Assembly (NCBI RefSeq): GCF_002607855.1
Contig: NZ_AWQQ01000011.1
Location: 1 to 5,165, forward strand
Direction of reading: 5' to 3'
DNA from: Desulforamulus profundi
GTDB lineage: Bacteria > Bacillota_B > Desulfotomaculia > Desulfotomaculales > Desulfotomaculaceae
DNA: 5,165 nucleotides
The notes beneath the pieces were generated by a model. That model made no database searches. It had not been told where the DNA came from and worked only from the letters and a program-made list of their open reading frames with translations. This document shows positions 1 to 4,760 of the stretch, in pieces. Position 1 is the stretch's first letter, and every line of letters begins with the position of its first letter. Both the position numbers and the translations under genes were made by a program.

Positions 1-244
1 CCGGTAAAATAGGCATAAATTTATTTGTTTATTCGACCAAAGCAATGCAAAAGTTAATCATCAGTAGGGTAATACATATTTTTACCACTAATACCAAGCA
101 CTACCCATGAAAAATGTCTTTAAAATCAAGCATTGCAAGGATTCACATTTGAAATATTATGAGCATTGGTAAAGTAACGATTTAATAATTCGTAAACTCG
201 GGCTAGAATTAAAGCTTTGGTCCTGCAAAACAAGGTCCGTGAAG
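1..244. other. A/T-rich intergenic stretch, no gene seen
   Basis: No reading frame with a ribosome binding site is visible on either strand. The stretch is A/T-rich with stops in all frames. I see no convincing terminator or repeat, only a weak 5-bp inverted repeat (GGTAA and TTACC) near 68-90. It lies upstream of the promoter at 245-299 and probably separates this locus from whatever gene precedes the window. Confidence 0.5.
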
Positions 245-299
245 TATTACAAAAATGTGATATTCATGCCATAGTTTTGTAAACTTTTATTTATATAAT
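245..299 (+). promoter_or_regulatory. Promoter A: four 11-bp direct repeats plus -10 box
   Basis: Four consecutive 11-mers are seen: TATTACAAAAA (245-255), TGTGATATTCA (256-266), TGCCATAGTTT (267-277) and TGTAAACTTTT (278-288). A 5-bp gap and a perfect -10 hexamer TATAAT (294-299) follow. No -35 box is found at the expected distance (ATAGTT at 271-276). The same arrangement with the same spacing occurs at 2324-2270 (minus) and 4761-4815 (plus). Tandem 11-bp repeats replacing the -35 are typical of promoters activated by OmpR/PhoB-family regulators, so the regulator at 3903-4592 is the likely activator (inference). Transcription should start near 306 and run into the SHOCT operon. Confidence 0.75.
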
Positions 300-305
300 C
301 AATCC

Positions 306-497
306 ATAAACCCATTACAGGAGGTTGATTATACAACAAGCCAGTTTAGATAATCTTAGGGCCGCCTAAAGATAAAGCGATCTGTAGAGAAAGAAAGACC
401 CGCGGTATCACCTTTCATGATTTGTCCTTAATAAGGGCACTTTTTAAAATCAACCCCTTATGGGAACAATAGAAAAAACTTAAAGGAGGAATGCGTT
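306..497 (+). other. Structured untranslated leader of the SHOCT operon
   Basis: About 190 bases separate promoter A from the first clear gene. The leader contains a perfect AGGAGG (319-324) with no ATG, GTG or TTG at usable distance. Only ATT (328) or ATA (331) could start a 12-14 codon frame ending at TAA (370). A hairpin pairs ATCTTAGG (353-360) with CCTAAAGAT (365-373) across loop GCCG, with one bulged A. A candidate terminator follows at 423-445. I do not recognise a known riboswitch class. It could be an attenuating leader, a small RNA of about 140 nt, or the remnant of a lost small gene. Confidence 0.4.
423..445 (+). terminator. Candidate intrinsic terminator inside the leader
   Basis: TGTCCTT (423-429) pairs with AAGGGCA (433-439), including one G-U pair, and is followed by C and five T (441-445). 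It sits between promoter A and the SHOCT gene at 498, so it would end a share of the transcripts early. The 3' arm region ATAAGGG (431-437) can instead pair perfectly with CCCTTAT (455-461), giving a mutually exclusive fold. The stem is short, so its strength is uncertain. Confidence 0.5.
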
Positions 498-731
498 ATG
501 CCAATGATGTACGGTGGCTATGGTATGGGATGGTTTGGGGGGATTTTTATGATGTTGATCCCGCTGGCTCTGTTAGGTCTGGTTGTCTATTGGGCGGTAA
601 ACTCAGGAGTAAAAAGTGCACTTAAGGAAGGTTCATCGTCCGGTGCCCTAGATATTTTAAAGTCCAGATATGCCCGGAACGAGATAACTGAAGATGAGTA
701 CAAAAAACTTAAAGAAGAATTATCCCGGTAG
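498..731 (+). CDS. SHOCT-domain small membrane protein
   Basis: The protein has 77 residues. A Met/Gly/Tyr-rich N-terminus (MPMMYGGYGMGW) precedes one membrane helix (about residues 14-34). A short Ser/Gly linker follows, then a C-terminal SHOCT domain (about 49-77) with the typical pattern of ILKSRYARNEITEDEYKKLK. SHOCT is a short helical hairpin found at the ends of many small bacterial membrane proteins and thought to mediate oligomerisation or binding; no enzyme activity is expected. The start follows AAAGGAGG (482-489) at 8 nt spacing. It is the first gene of a three-gene run ending at the terminator at 1132-1165. SHOCT proteins with Met/Gly-rich tails are common beside metal-resistance genes, which supports but does not prove a metal role. 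A second SHOCT protein is at 1996-2226. Confidence 0.85.
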   Translation: MPMMYGGYGMGWFGGIFMMLIPLALLGLVVYWAVNSGVKSALKEGSSSGALDILKSRYARNEITEDEYKKLKEELSR

Positions 732-762
732 TAAAATTATTCTTGGTTTCGGGAGGATAACC

Positions 763-891
763 ATGATTAAGAAATATCCGGCCTGTCAACACTGCCAGTG
801 CAGTTCATGCAAGTCTACAGGAACCTGCCGGGGATGCGCCACTGGAGTGATTCACTGTAAAGGCAAGATACAGGCCGACGGTGTGGTTTAG
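763..891 (+). CDS. Small cysteine-rich protein, probable metal binder
   Basis: This 42-residue protein has seven cysteines (8, 11, 13, 16, 22, 25, 32) and two histidines (10, 31). The core reads CQHCQCSSC, then CRGC, then HC. A C-x2-C-x-C-x2-C arrangement in so short a chain with few hydrophobic residues resembles metallothionein-like or zinc/copper-binding peptides. I do not recognise a named family. There is no signal peptide or membrane helix, so it should be cytoplasmic. The start is fixed by GGGAGG (751-756), 6 nt before the ATG; an in-frame ATG at 694 lies inside the SHOCT gene and lacks a binding site. The gene begins 31 nt after the SHOCT stop, so the two are probably co-transcribed. 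Metal binding is inferred from composition only. Confidence 0.7.
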   Translation: MIKKYPACQHCQCSSCKSTGTCRGCATGVIHCKGKIQADGVV

Positions 892-935
892 CACCGAGGA
901 AACTATCTATGTACATCAGCAAAGTAACCTCACCA

Positions 936-955
936 GGCAGGCCCTATGGCCTGCC
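936..955 (+). repeat. Perfect 8-bp hairpin between small genes
   Basis: GGCAGGCC (936-943) pairs perfectly with GGCCTGCC (948-955) across the tetraloop CTAT. All pairs but one are G-C. No T-run follows, so it is not an ordinary intrinsic terminator. In a message covering 498-1129 it would sit 36 nt before the next start codon and could act as a processing, stability or pausing element. Confidence 0.6.
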
Positions 956-991
956 ATCTCTCGCAAGAAAGGTGTTGGGGAGGTAGCACCA

Positions 992-1129
992 ATGAAATTT
1001 AAGCTTATCACCAAAATCAGCCTAGGCATTACCGGCATTGTGTTGGTCTTTTCCACCGCCCCAGGCTACACCTTTGTAAAAGGAACAAATCCCGGCAGCC
1101 ACATAAGCATGACCAGAGTTAAAAAGTAA
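992..1129 (+). CDS. Small single-pass membrane or secreted peptide
   Basis: This 45-residue product has a basic N-terminus (MKFKLITK) and one hydrophobic segment (about residues 9-21, ISLGITGIVLVFS). A short polar basic tail of about 24 residues follows, ending TRVKK. This is the profile of a signal peptide or N-terminal anchor; a signal peptidase site around Ala23-Pro-Gly is possible but unclear. The start is chosen because GGGGAGG (977-983) lies 8 nt upstream; the in-frame start at 881 overlaps the previous gene and has no binding site. It is the last gene before the terminator at 1132-1165. I do not recognise a family. Its small size means it could be spurious, but the strong binding site and the terminator argue for a real gene. 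Confidence 0.6.
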   Translation: MKFKLITKISLGITGIVLVFSTAPGYTFVKGTNPGSHISMTRVKK

Positions 1130-1131
1130 AG

Positions 1132-1165
1132 CCAGAGAGCAGAACTCACATGCTCTCTGGTTTTT
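1132..1165 (+). terminator. Intrinsic terminator of the SHOCT operon
   Basis: CCAGAGAGCA (1132-1141) and TGCTCTCTGG (1151-1160) form a perfect 10-bp stem with a 9-nt loop, followed directly by five T (1161-1165). It starts two bases after the stop codon of the gene at 992-1129 and closes the transcription unit from promoter A. Confidence 0.92.
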
Positions 1166-1237
1166 GGGTACTGCTGAATATTAAGTAATACTACCGGGGA
1201 CTATAACTCTGACTTAAAAATGAGGGGTGGTGGGAAA

Positions 1238-1414
1238 ATGCAAAATAAGCAGCAGTTGGCCCAGTGTATCCAAACCTGCACCAAAGCAGCCAACGATCTG
1301 CGTAGTTCGGCTAACGGGATTAATAACGCCGGTGTAAGGGAAATGCTTACCTTAGGTGCCAGTCATATCGAGATGTGTATCCGCCAGTGCGAAAGCCTCA
1401 TGCGGATGCCTTAA
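1238..1414 (+). CDS. Twin CX3C small helical protein, copy 1
   Basis: This 58-residue, probably all-helical protein has CIQTC (Cys10, Cys14) near the N-terminus and CIRQC (Cys47, Cys51) near the C-terminus. Between them are a helix, a Gly/Asn turn (about 27-32) and a second helix carrying His43. Folded as a hairpin, the two CX3C pairs would meet at one end, giving a four-thiol site suited to metal binding or disulfides. The layout recalls the helical, CX3C-containing copper-storage (DUF326-like) proteins and mitochondrial twin-CX3C chaperones, but I cannot assign it to either. The start ATG follows an AGGGGTGG stretch (1223-1230); an ATG at 1220 would add six residues but lacks a binding site. 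A paralogue lies 38 nt downstream. No signal peptide is seen, so it should be cytoplasmic. Confidence 0.8.
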   Translation: MQNKQQLAQCIQTCTKAANDLRSSANGINNAGVREMLTLGASHIEMCIRQCESLMRMP

Positions 1415-1452
1415 AAACTTTTAATTGGAACTTATCGGAGGTGAAATCAACA

Positions 1453-1644
1453 ATGCAATCTGCCCAAACAATTCAACAGTGTATCCAGACCTGTCAGCAA
1501 ATCTCGGCTCAATTACGGAACATGGCCAACACCGAACCAGACCCTATGGCAAAAAACAAGCTAATCGAAGGCGCACACCATCTGGCTCTCTGTATAGAGG
1601 AATGTAATTTTTCCCTACAGCAGATTCAGAGCGGTATGGCTTAA
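1453..1644 (+). CDS. Twin CX3C small helical protein, copy 2
   Basis: This 63-residue paralogue of the preceding gene aligns with it without gaps over the first 51 residues. Cys10, Cys14, Cys47 and Cys51 fall at the same numbers and CIQTC is identical. L21, R22, A25, N26, L37, G40, A41, H43 and I48 are also shared. The turn differs (NTEPDP against NGINNA), and the C-terminus is five residues longer and Gln-rich. His42 and His43 lie just before the second motif (CIEEC). The start is set by GGAGGTG (1437-1443), 9 nt upstream; a GTG at 1441 inside that site is in frame but unlikely. The pair probably arose by tandem duplication and is co-transcribed. The biochemical role is unknown; metal or redox chemistry through the four cysteines is inferred. 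Confidence 0.8.
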   Translation: MQSAQTIQQCIQTCQQISAQLRNMANTEPDPMAKNKLIEGAHHLALCIEECNFSLQQIQSGMA

Positions 1645-1658
1645 CGTAAAGGGTTTGT

Positions 1659-1691
1659 ACAAAAACGTACCATTGTTAGGTGCGCTTTTGT
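1659..1691 (+). terminator. Probable terminator after the CX3C pair
   Basis: Bases 1659-1671 and 1679-1691 pair over 13 positions with one A-C mismatch and one G-U pair, around loop ATTGTTA. The G/C core CGTACC/GGTGCG is followed by CTTTTGT, so the U-tract is embedded in the lower stem. It starts 14 nt after the stop of the second CX3C gene. The terminator is weaker than those at 1132 and 1892. Confidence 0.55.
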
Positions 1692-1724
1692 CTCACTTCA
1701 AGAAAATATATCTGGCCATATTTA

Positions 1725-1749
1725 TCAGTGCTAAGGAATGAAGCACTGA
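1725..1749. repeat. Perfect 8-bp inverted repeat in A/T-rich gap
   Basis: TCAGTGCT (1725-1732) is the exact reverse complement of AGCACTGA (1742-1749), with a 9-nt loop. No T-run follows on either strand. It lies in the gap between convergent genes (1645-1995). Apart from the hairpins at 1659-1691, here and 1892-1942, this gap shows no gene I can support. Confidence 0.45.
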
Positions 1750-1891
1750 GTCATAGGTAATTTTTATTGTCTCTTTTTTCCATTAGATATATTCGTTATA
1801 CTTTTTTATCTCAAAGCAAAGTATTGAAAACATATCAAAATACAATAATCAAATGACTGAGGAACTTAAAAACTGGTTGATGAGTTTAACT

Positions 1892-1942
1892 AAACCAAAA
1901 GCCAGGCAGCAATAAACCCTTGCTCCTGGCTTTTGGTTTTTT
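1892..1942. terminator. Bidirectional terminator between convergent genes
   Basis: AAACCAAAAGCCAGG (1892-1906) pairs perfectly with its reverse complement at 1925-1939. An inner AGCAA/TTGCT stem (1908-1912 with 1920-1924) follows after one bulged C. On the plus strand the stem ends in a run of six T (1937-1942). On the minus strand it ends in TTTGGTTTA after the SHOCT gene, which stops at 1996. The hairpin can therefore end transcripts arriving from both sides. Confidence 0.85.
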
Positions 1943-1995
1943 ATACTTTAACACCATTGTCAAAAAACTGTGGTTTACGCCACAGGCCCTAAGCC

Positions 1996-2226
1996 CTAAG
2001 TGATTTGGCCCCTTATTCTTTGAAAATCGTCCAGAGAAATTTCCCCTTTGGCCAGCCGGGTTTTTAAAATCTCCTGCGGTGCTGTGCCGCCGGTTTTTCT
2101 TCCAGTGGCCCGTTCTCCTATAGCCAACAGTGCCCATATCACCAGAATCACCGGCAATGCCATACCTAAAATCATGACAAGGGACCAGAGAAAACCTGTA
2201 ATGCCACCTGCAAACGTCATCATCAT
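1996..2226 (-). CDS. SHOCT-domain small membrane protein, second copy
   Basis: This 76-residue protein begins with three Met and a short Gly-containing stretch. One long hydrophobic segment (about residues 10-37, rich in Leu, Val, Ile and Met) follows, then a basic linker (ERATGRKTGG) and a C-terminal SHOCT domain (about 50-76, APQEILKTRLAKGEISLDDF). The order matches the SHOCT protein at 498-731. The chosen start, ATG at 2226, lies 8 nt from AAAGGAG (2241-2235). A GTG at 2235 overlaps that binding site and would add three residues; I consider it unlikely. It has its own repeat-type promoter (2324-2270) and a terminator at 1892-1942, so it is a separate unit downstream of the kinase. The shared promoter design with the 498 gene suggests joint regulation. 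Confidence 0.85.
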   Translation of the reverse strand: MMMTFAGGITGFLWSLVMILGMALPVILVIWALLAIGERATGRKTGGTAPQEILKTRLAKGEISLDDFQRIRGQIT

Positions 2227-2269
2227 AGTGTTCACTCCTTTGTTGTAGGTTGATTGATTTCTTAATCAT

Positions 2270-2324
2270 AGAATAACAAAGAAGTTTAACAAAGCCATAA
2301 CAACAGTTTCACATTTTTGTAACA
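2270..2324 (-). promoter_or_regulatory. Promoter C: four 11-bp direct repeats plus -10 box
   Basis: Read on the minus strand, four consecutive 11-mers are TGTTACAAAAA (2324-2314), TGTGAAACTGT (2313-2303), TGTTATGGCTT (2302-2292) and TGTTAAACTTC (2291-2281). Five bases later comes TATTCT (2275-2270) as the -10, with TATGAT (2270-2265) an alternative. The spacing is identical to promoters A and B. All four units here begin TGT. The downstream gene is the SHOCT protein starting at 2226. Binding by the regulator at 3903-4592 is inferred. Confidence 0.7.
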
Positions 2325-2412
2325 AGTTCGATATGTAAAAATGTGTATGATGCCTGGTATGGTGGAAGCTCAGAAGGTTAAAGAAGAACAGGAATAGTCA
2401 AAATACAGGCAT

Positions 2413-2436
2413 AGACCCGGGAAATGTCCCGGGTCT
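2413..2436. terminator. Strong GC hairpin after the kinase gene
   Basis: AGACCCGGGA (2413-2422) pairs perfectly with TCCCGGGTCT (2427-2436) around a 4-nt loop. It lies 8 nt past the kinase stop codon (2446-2444, minus strand), which fits a terminator for the two-component operon. On the minus strand the next bases are ATGCCTGTATTTT, so the U-tract is displaced. On the plus strand GTTGTTGTTATT follows. It may work as a weak bidirectional terminator or an mRNA 3'-end stabiliser. Confidence 0.55.
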
Positions 2437-2443
2437 GTTGTTG

Positions 2444-2902
2444 TTATTCCACGCCTAAGTGGTTAACCGGCAGCACGATGTTAAAGGTAGTTCCTTTGTT
2501 TAGCTTACTTTCCACATTAATCTGGCCCCCGTGACCCTCCACAATTCTCTTCACAATGGCCAGCCCGAGACCGGTGCCACCTTGCACCCGGGTACGTGAT
2601 TTATCACCTTTGTAAAATCTCTCCCAGATCATGGGCAGATCCTCCGGTGCAATGCCCTCACCTGTGTCGCTGATGCGCAGGTGCACCTGATTAGCTTTAG
2701 TGGTCACACAGACGGAGATTTTGCCTCCAGCGGGAGTATGTCGGATGGCATTGTCGATTAAGTTTATCAACACCCTTTCAATGCGGTCGCTGTTGCAGGT
2801 GACCAAAGGTAGCTTCTTTTCTATGTTGATTTCCAGGTGAATGCCTTTTTCGACAGTTAGTTGAGTGAGCTTTCGCTGTACACGGTCTATAATCTCCCGC
2901 AA
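2444..2902 (-). CDS. Histidine kinase C-terminal part (ATPase domain), out of frame
   Basis: These 152 residues form the catalytic ATP-binding domain of the kinase begun at 3906. Visible motifs are the N box with N47 and N51 (LINLIDNAIRHTP), the G1 box DTGEG (79-83), the F box WERFY (93-97) and the G2 box GGTGLGLAI (108-116). The domain is complete and unmutated at these sites. It lies in the -1 frame relative to the N-terminal part and overlaps it by 16 nt. Adding one G near 2905 would fuse them through P-V-D-L-R-E into a kinase of about 487 residues, a normal length. If translated alone it would start at TTG (2902), with AGGA (2915-2912) 9 nt upstream as a possible weak binding site. A frameshift mutation or sequencing error is the simplest explanation. 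Confidence 0.75.
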   Translation of the reverse strand: MREIIDRVQRKLTQLTVEKGIHLEINIEKKLPLVTCNSDRIERVLINLIDNAIRHTPAGGKISVCVTTKANQVHLRISDTGEGIAPEDLPMIWERFYKGDKSRTRVQGGTGLGLAIVKRIVEGHGGQINVESKLNKGTTFNIVLPVNHLGVE

Positions 2903-3906
2903 GTCACAGGTTCCTGGTCAAAATCAAAGTGTCCCTCTTCCATGCGCTTTAAATCCAGCACCTCATTGACCAGCCGCTTAAGGCGGTTGATTTCGTCTAA
3001 AATGTTCTGTAGATATTCATCTCGCTCCTTTTCGGTCTTAACCAGCCCATCGATCAAGGTTTCGGTGAATCCCTGCATAACCGCCAGGGGAGTTTTGATT
3101 TCGTGGGCCACGTTGGTGACAAACTCTCGGCGGATTTGTTCCTGTTGTTCCAGTTGGCTGATTTTTTCCTGCAGCCGGGAGGCCAAGGTATTGAGGGAGT
3201 TGGCCAGCAGACCTATTTCATCGTTGGTCTGGATGTTCACCCGCTGCTGATAATTGCCGCTGGCCATTGCCAGGGCCGCTTTGTTCATTTTCACCAGGGG
3301 TTTAGAAATAAACCGGGAGAAAATCAAACTTAACAGGGCGGCCAGGGCAATGCCCCCGGCGGCGGTGTAGATGGTCAGCATCTGCAATCGTTTCAGCTCG
3401 TCTGCCAGGGGTTCAAGGGGGGCATGGATAATGACCGCCCGGTAAATATTATCATGGTCCTTAAAGGGAATGCCCACCGACAACACGTCGGTTTTAAAGA
3501 AAGGGTTATTGCCCTTGAGTACCACCGCTTGGCCTTGGTACAGTTTTTGTAGATCCCCCATGTTCAAGGGGCCGTGGTGGGGATTACTCATATCCATCGG
3601 CATATCCTTGGTGCTGATGCCCATACCCTGGCAGCTCATAACAATGCCCTTCTCATTTAAAATCATCACGTTGGCGTTATACAACCCGGCGATCAGGGCC
3701 ACCTTGTTGTCCAGGGCGACAGGATCCTCTTCGGAACGGGCGATGTCCGCCACCTTATTGCCAAGTACCTTTAACAGCCTGGCCTGCTGTTCATAGTACA
3801 GCCCTTCCATGAAGCTGGTCTGGGCTGCCCCGGCAATGCCGATCACCACCAGCACCAGAATGGTCATGATGACCCAGAGTTTGGTGACAATGTTGTTTAG
3901 CTTCAT
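2887..3906 (-). CDS. Sensor histidine kinase N-terminal part, frameshifted
   Basis: These 339 residues start at an ATG overlapping the regulator's TGA (ATGA), with GAGGTGG upstream as binding site. The order is TM1 (about 10-28), an extracytoplasmic sensor (about 29-177), TM2 (about 178-197), HAMP (about 198-250) and the HisKA phosphoacceptor with His268 in VAHEIKTPL. Helix 2 ends near 325. The last five residues (TCGRL) come from the wrong frame; the ATPase domain continues at 2902 in the -1 frame. This is a PhoR/ResE-like kinase that should phosphorylate Asp54 of the adjacent regulator. The sensor carries a Met/His/Cys cluster (M90, C92, M95, M102, M104, M106, H110, H111, M116), which suggests a soft-metal ligand such as copper or silver. 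That ligand is inference. As written, this part lacks ATP binding and could not autophosphorylate alone. Confidence 0.85.
   Translation of the reverse strand: MKLNNIVTKLWVIMTILVLVVIGIAGAAQTSFMEGLYYEQQARLLKVLGNKVADIARSEEDPVALDNKVALIAGLYNANVMILNEKGIVMSCQGMGISTKDMPMDMSNPHHGPLNMGDLQKLYQGQAVVLKGNNPFFKTDVLSVGIPFKDHDNIYRAVIIHAPLEPLADELKRLQMLTIYTAAGGIALAALLSLIFSRFISKPLVKMNKAALAMASGNYQQRVNIQTNDEIGLLANSLNTLASRLQEKISQLEQQEQIRREFVTNVAHEIKTPLAVMQGFTETLIDGLVKTEKERDEYLQNILDEINRLKRLVNEVLDLKRMEEGHFDFDQEPVTCGRL
2900..2910 (-). other. Frameshift site inside the kinase gene
   Basis: On the minus strand the frame reads CCT GTG ACT TGC and then stops at 2889-2887. Restoring one G (CCT GTG GAC TTG CGG) gives P-V-D-L-R-E, the usual linker sequence between HisKA and ATPase domains. 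No slippery heptamer of the X-XXY-YYZ type is present, so programmed -1 frameshifting is not supported. The change falls at the domain boundary. Confidence 0.75.
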
Positions 3907-4592
3907 GCTTCCACCTCAAATTTATACCCCACGCCCCAGACTGTTTTAATAAGGTTCCCGGCACCGGCGGCCCGCAGCTTGTCCCGCAGCCGGTTGACGT
4001 GGGTGTCAACGGTCCTCACATCCCCGTAGTAGTCAAAACCCCAGACCTCCTCCAAAAGCTGCTCCCGGCTGTAGACTCGCCCGGTGGACTTGGCTAACAG
4101 TGCCAGGAGTTCAAACTCCTTGGGAGTCAGGGTGACAGGCTTATCCTTAACAAGCACCTCCCGGCTGATTAAATCCATGCACAGGCCGGGGAATTTTAAT
4201 AGATGCCCCTCTTTTTTCTCTTCGCTGCCCACCCGGCGCATGACCGCCTTAATCCGGGCCACCAGCTCCCGTGGGCTAAAGGGCTTGCCCATATAGTCAT
4301 CGGCTCCGAACTCCAATCCTAAAATGCGGTCCACCTCTTCGTTCTTAGCTGTCAGCATGATGATGGGCACCTTGGATACCTTGCGGATTTCCTGGCACAC
4401 GGTGACACCGTCTATTTTGGGCATCATGACGTCCAGCACGATTAAATCCCAGGACTCGGCTCTAAACTTCCGCAGGGCTTCCTCGCCATCCACCGCTTCC
4501 CCCACATGGTATCCTTCATTGGTTAAATAAATGCCAATAACCTGACGAATTTTATCTTCATCATCCACAACCAGCACACGAAACTGGCGCAT
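3903..4592 (-). CDS. OmpR/PhoB-family response regulator
   Basis: This 229-residue protein has the usual family length. The receiver domain (about 4-118) shows the acidic pair D10-D11, phosphoacceptor D54 (LIVLDVMMP), T81 and K103 (GKPF). The C-terminal winged-helix DNA-binding domain (about 130-227) includes LTPKEFELLALL, SREQLLEEVWG, VDTHVNRLRDKL and the wing IKTVWGVGYKF. It is a DNA-binding transcription factor activated by the kinase encoded downstream; the two overlap by ATGA and are translationally coupled. The start follows AAAGGAGGG (4607-4599) at 6 nt. Family members bind tandem direct repeats of about 11 bp, and three promoters in this window carry exactly such repeats, so it probably controls the neighbouring small-protein genes. 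A PhoP, ResD or CopR-like name cannot be fixed from sequence alone. Confidence 0.95.
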   Translation of the reverse strand: MRQFRVLVVDDEDKIRQVIGIYLTNEGYHVGEAVDGEEALRKFRAESWDLIVLDVMMPKIDGVTVCQEIRKVSKVPIIMLTAKNEEVDRILGLEFGADDYMGKPFSPRELVARIKAVMRRVGSEEKKEGHLLKFPGLCMDLISREVLVKDKPVTLTPKEFELLALLAKSTGRVYSREQLLEEVWGFDYYGDVRTVDTHVNRLRDKLRAAGAGNLIKTVWGVGYKFEVEA

Positions 4593-4628
4593 GAATATCC
4601 CTCCTTTAAGATATGCCTCCCCTGCAGA

Positions 4629-4677
4629 GACAAGGGTTGGCTACTATCTATAGTAAAGCTAACAACAAACCCTTGTC
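4629..4677. repeat. Perfect 10-bp inverted repeat flanking the regulator promoter core
   Basis: GACAAGGGTT (4629-4638) and AACCCTTGTC (4668-4677) are exact reverse complements, 39 bp apart centre to centre. One arm overlaps the -35 box of the minus-strand promoter and the other lies just past its start site. Between them is a smaller palindrome, TACTA-TCTA-TAGTA (4642-4655), that contains the -10. It could be a two-site operator for a repressor or for self-control by the regulator. Because the upstream arm is not transcribed from this promoter, an RNA hairpin is less likely. Confidence 0.6.
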
Positions 4678-4679
4678 AA
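4650..4679 (-). promoter_or_regulatory. Promoter of the two-component operon
   Basis: A consensus -35 TTGACA (4679-4674) is followed after 18 bp by TACTAT (4655-4650), four of six matches to the -10. The start site would be near 4643, giving a leader of about 50 nt that contains the strong ribosome binding site. Unlike promoters A, B and C it has a proper -35. A TGTGATA element (4700-4694, minus strand) identical to the second repeat of A and B lies 14 bp upstream of the -35, which hints at self-regulation. Confidence 0.6.
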
Positions 4680-4760
4680 AGCATTCAAAGGATTATCACA
4701 AAAATGTTAAACTTACGAGAAAAATTAGTAACACTTGCTTGTTATGATGGTTTAGTAAAA

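Noticed and set aside
245..288. Promoter A repeat as a simple inverted repeat (TTACAAAA and TTTTGTAA) for an FNR, CRP or Rex-like dimer
   Set aside because: The dyad is perfect only in promoter A and its spacing shifts by one base in B, while the 11-bp direct-repeat phasing holds at all three sites.
306..445. Known riboswitch (such as cyclic di-GMP type) in the leader
   Set aside because: I could not find the conserved core bases of any riboswitch class I know; only generic hairpins are visible.
1853..1915. Short plus-strand frame starting MTEELKNWL, 20 codons
   Set aside because: No ribosome binding site upstream and its end lies inside the bidirectional terminator hairpin; probably chance.
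2887..2910. Programmed -1 ribosomal frameshifting in the kinase gene
   Set aside because: No slippery heptamer is present at the overlap and no obvious stimulatory stem was seen; a mutation or sequencing error explains it better.
2860..3333. Plus-strand frames of 76-129 residues opposite the kinase gene
   Set aside because: They are antisense to a gene with clear kinase motifs, have no ribosome binding sites and resemble no protein.
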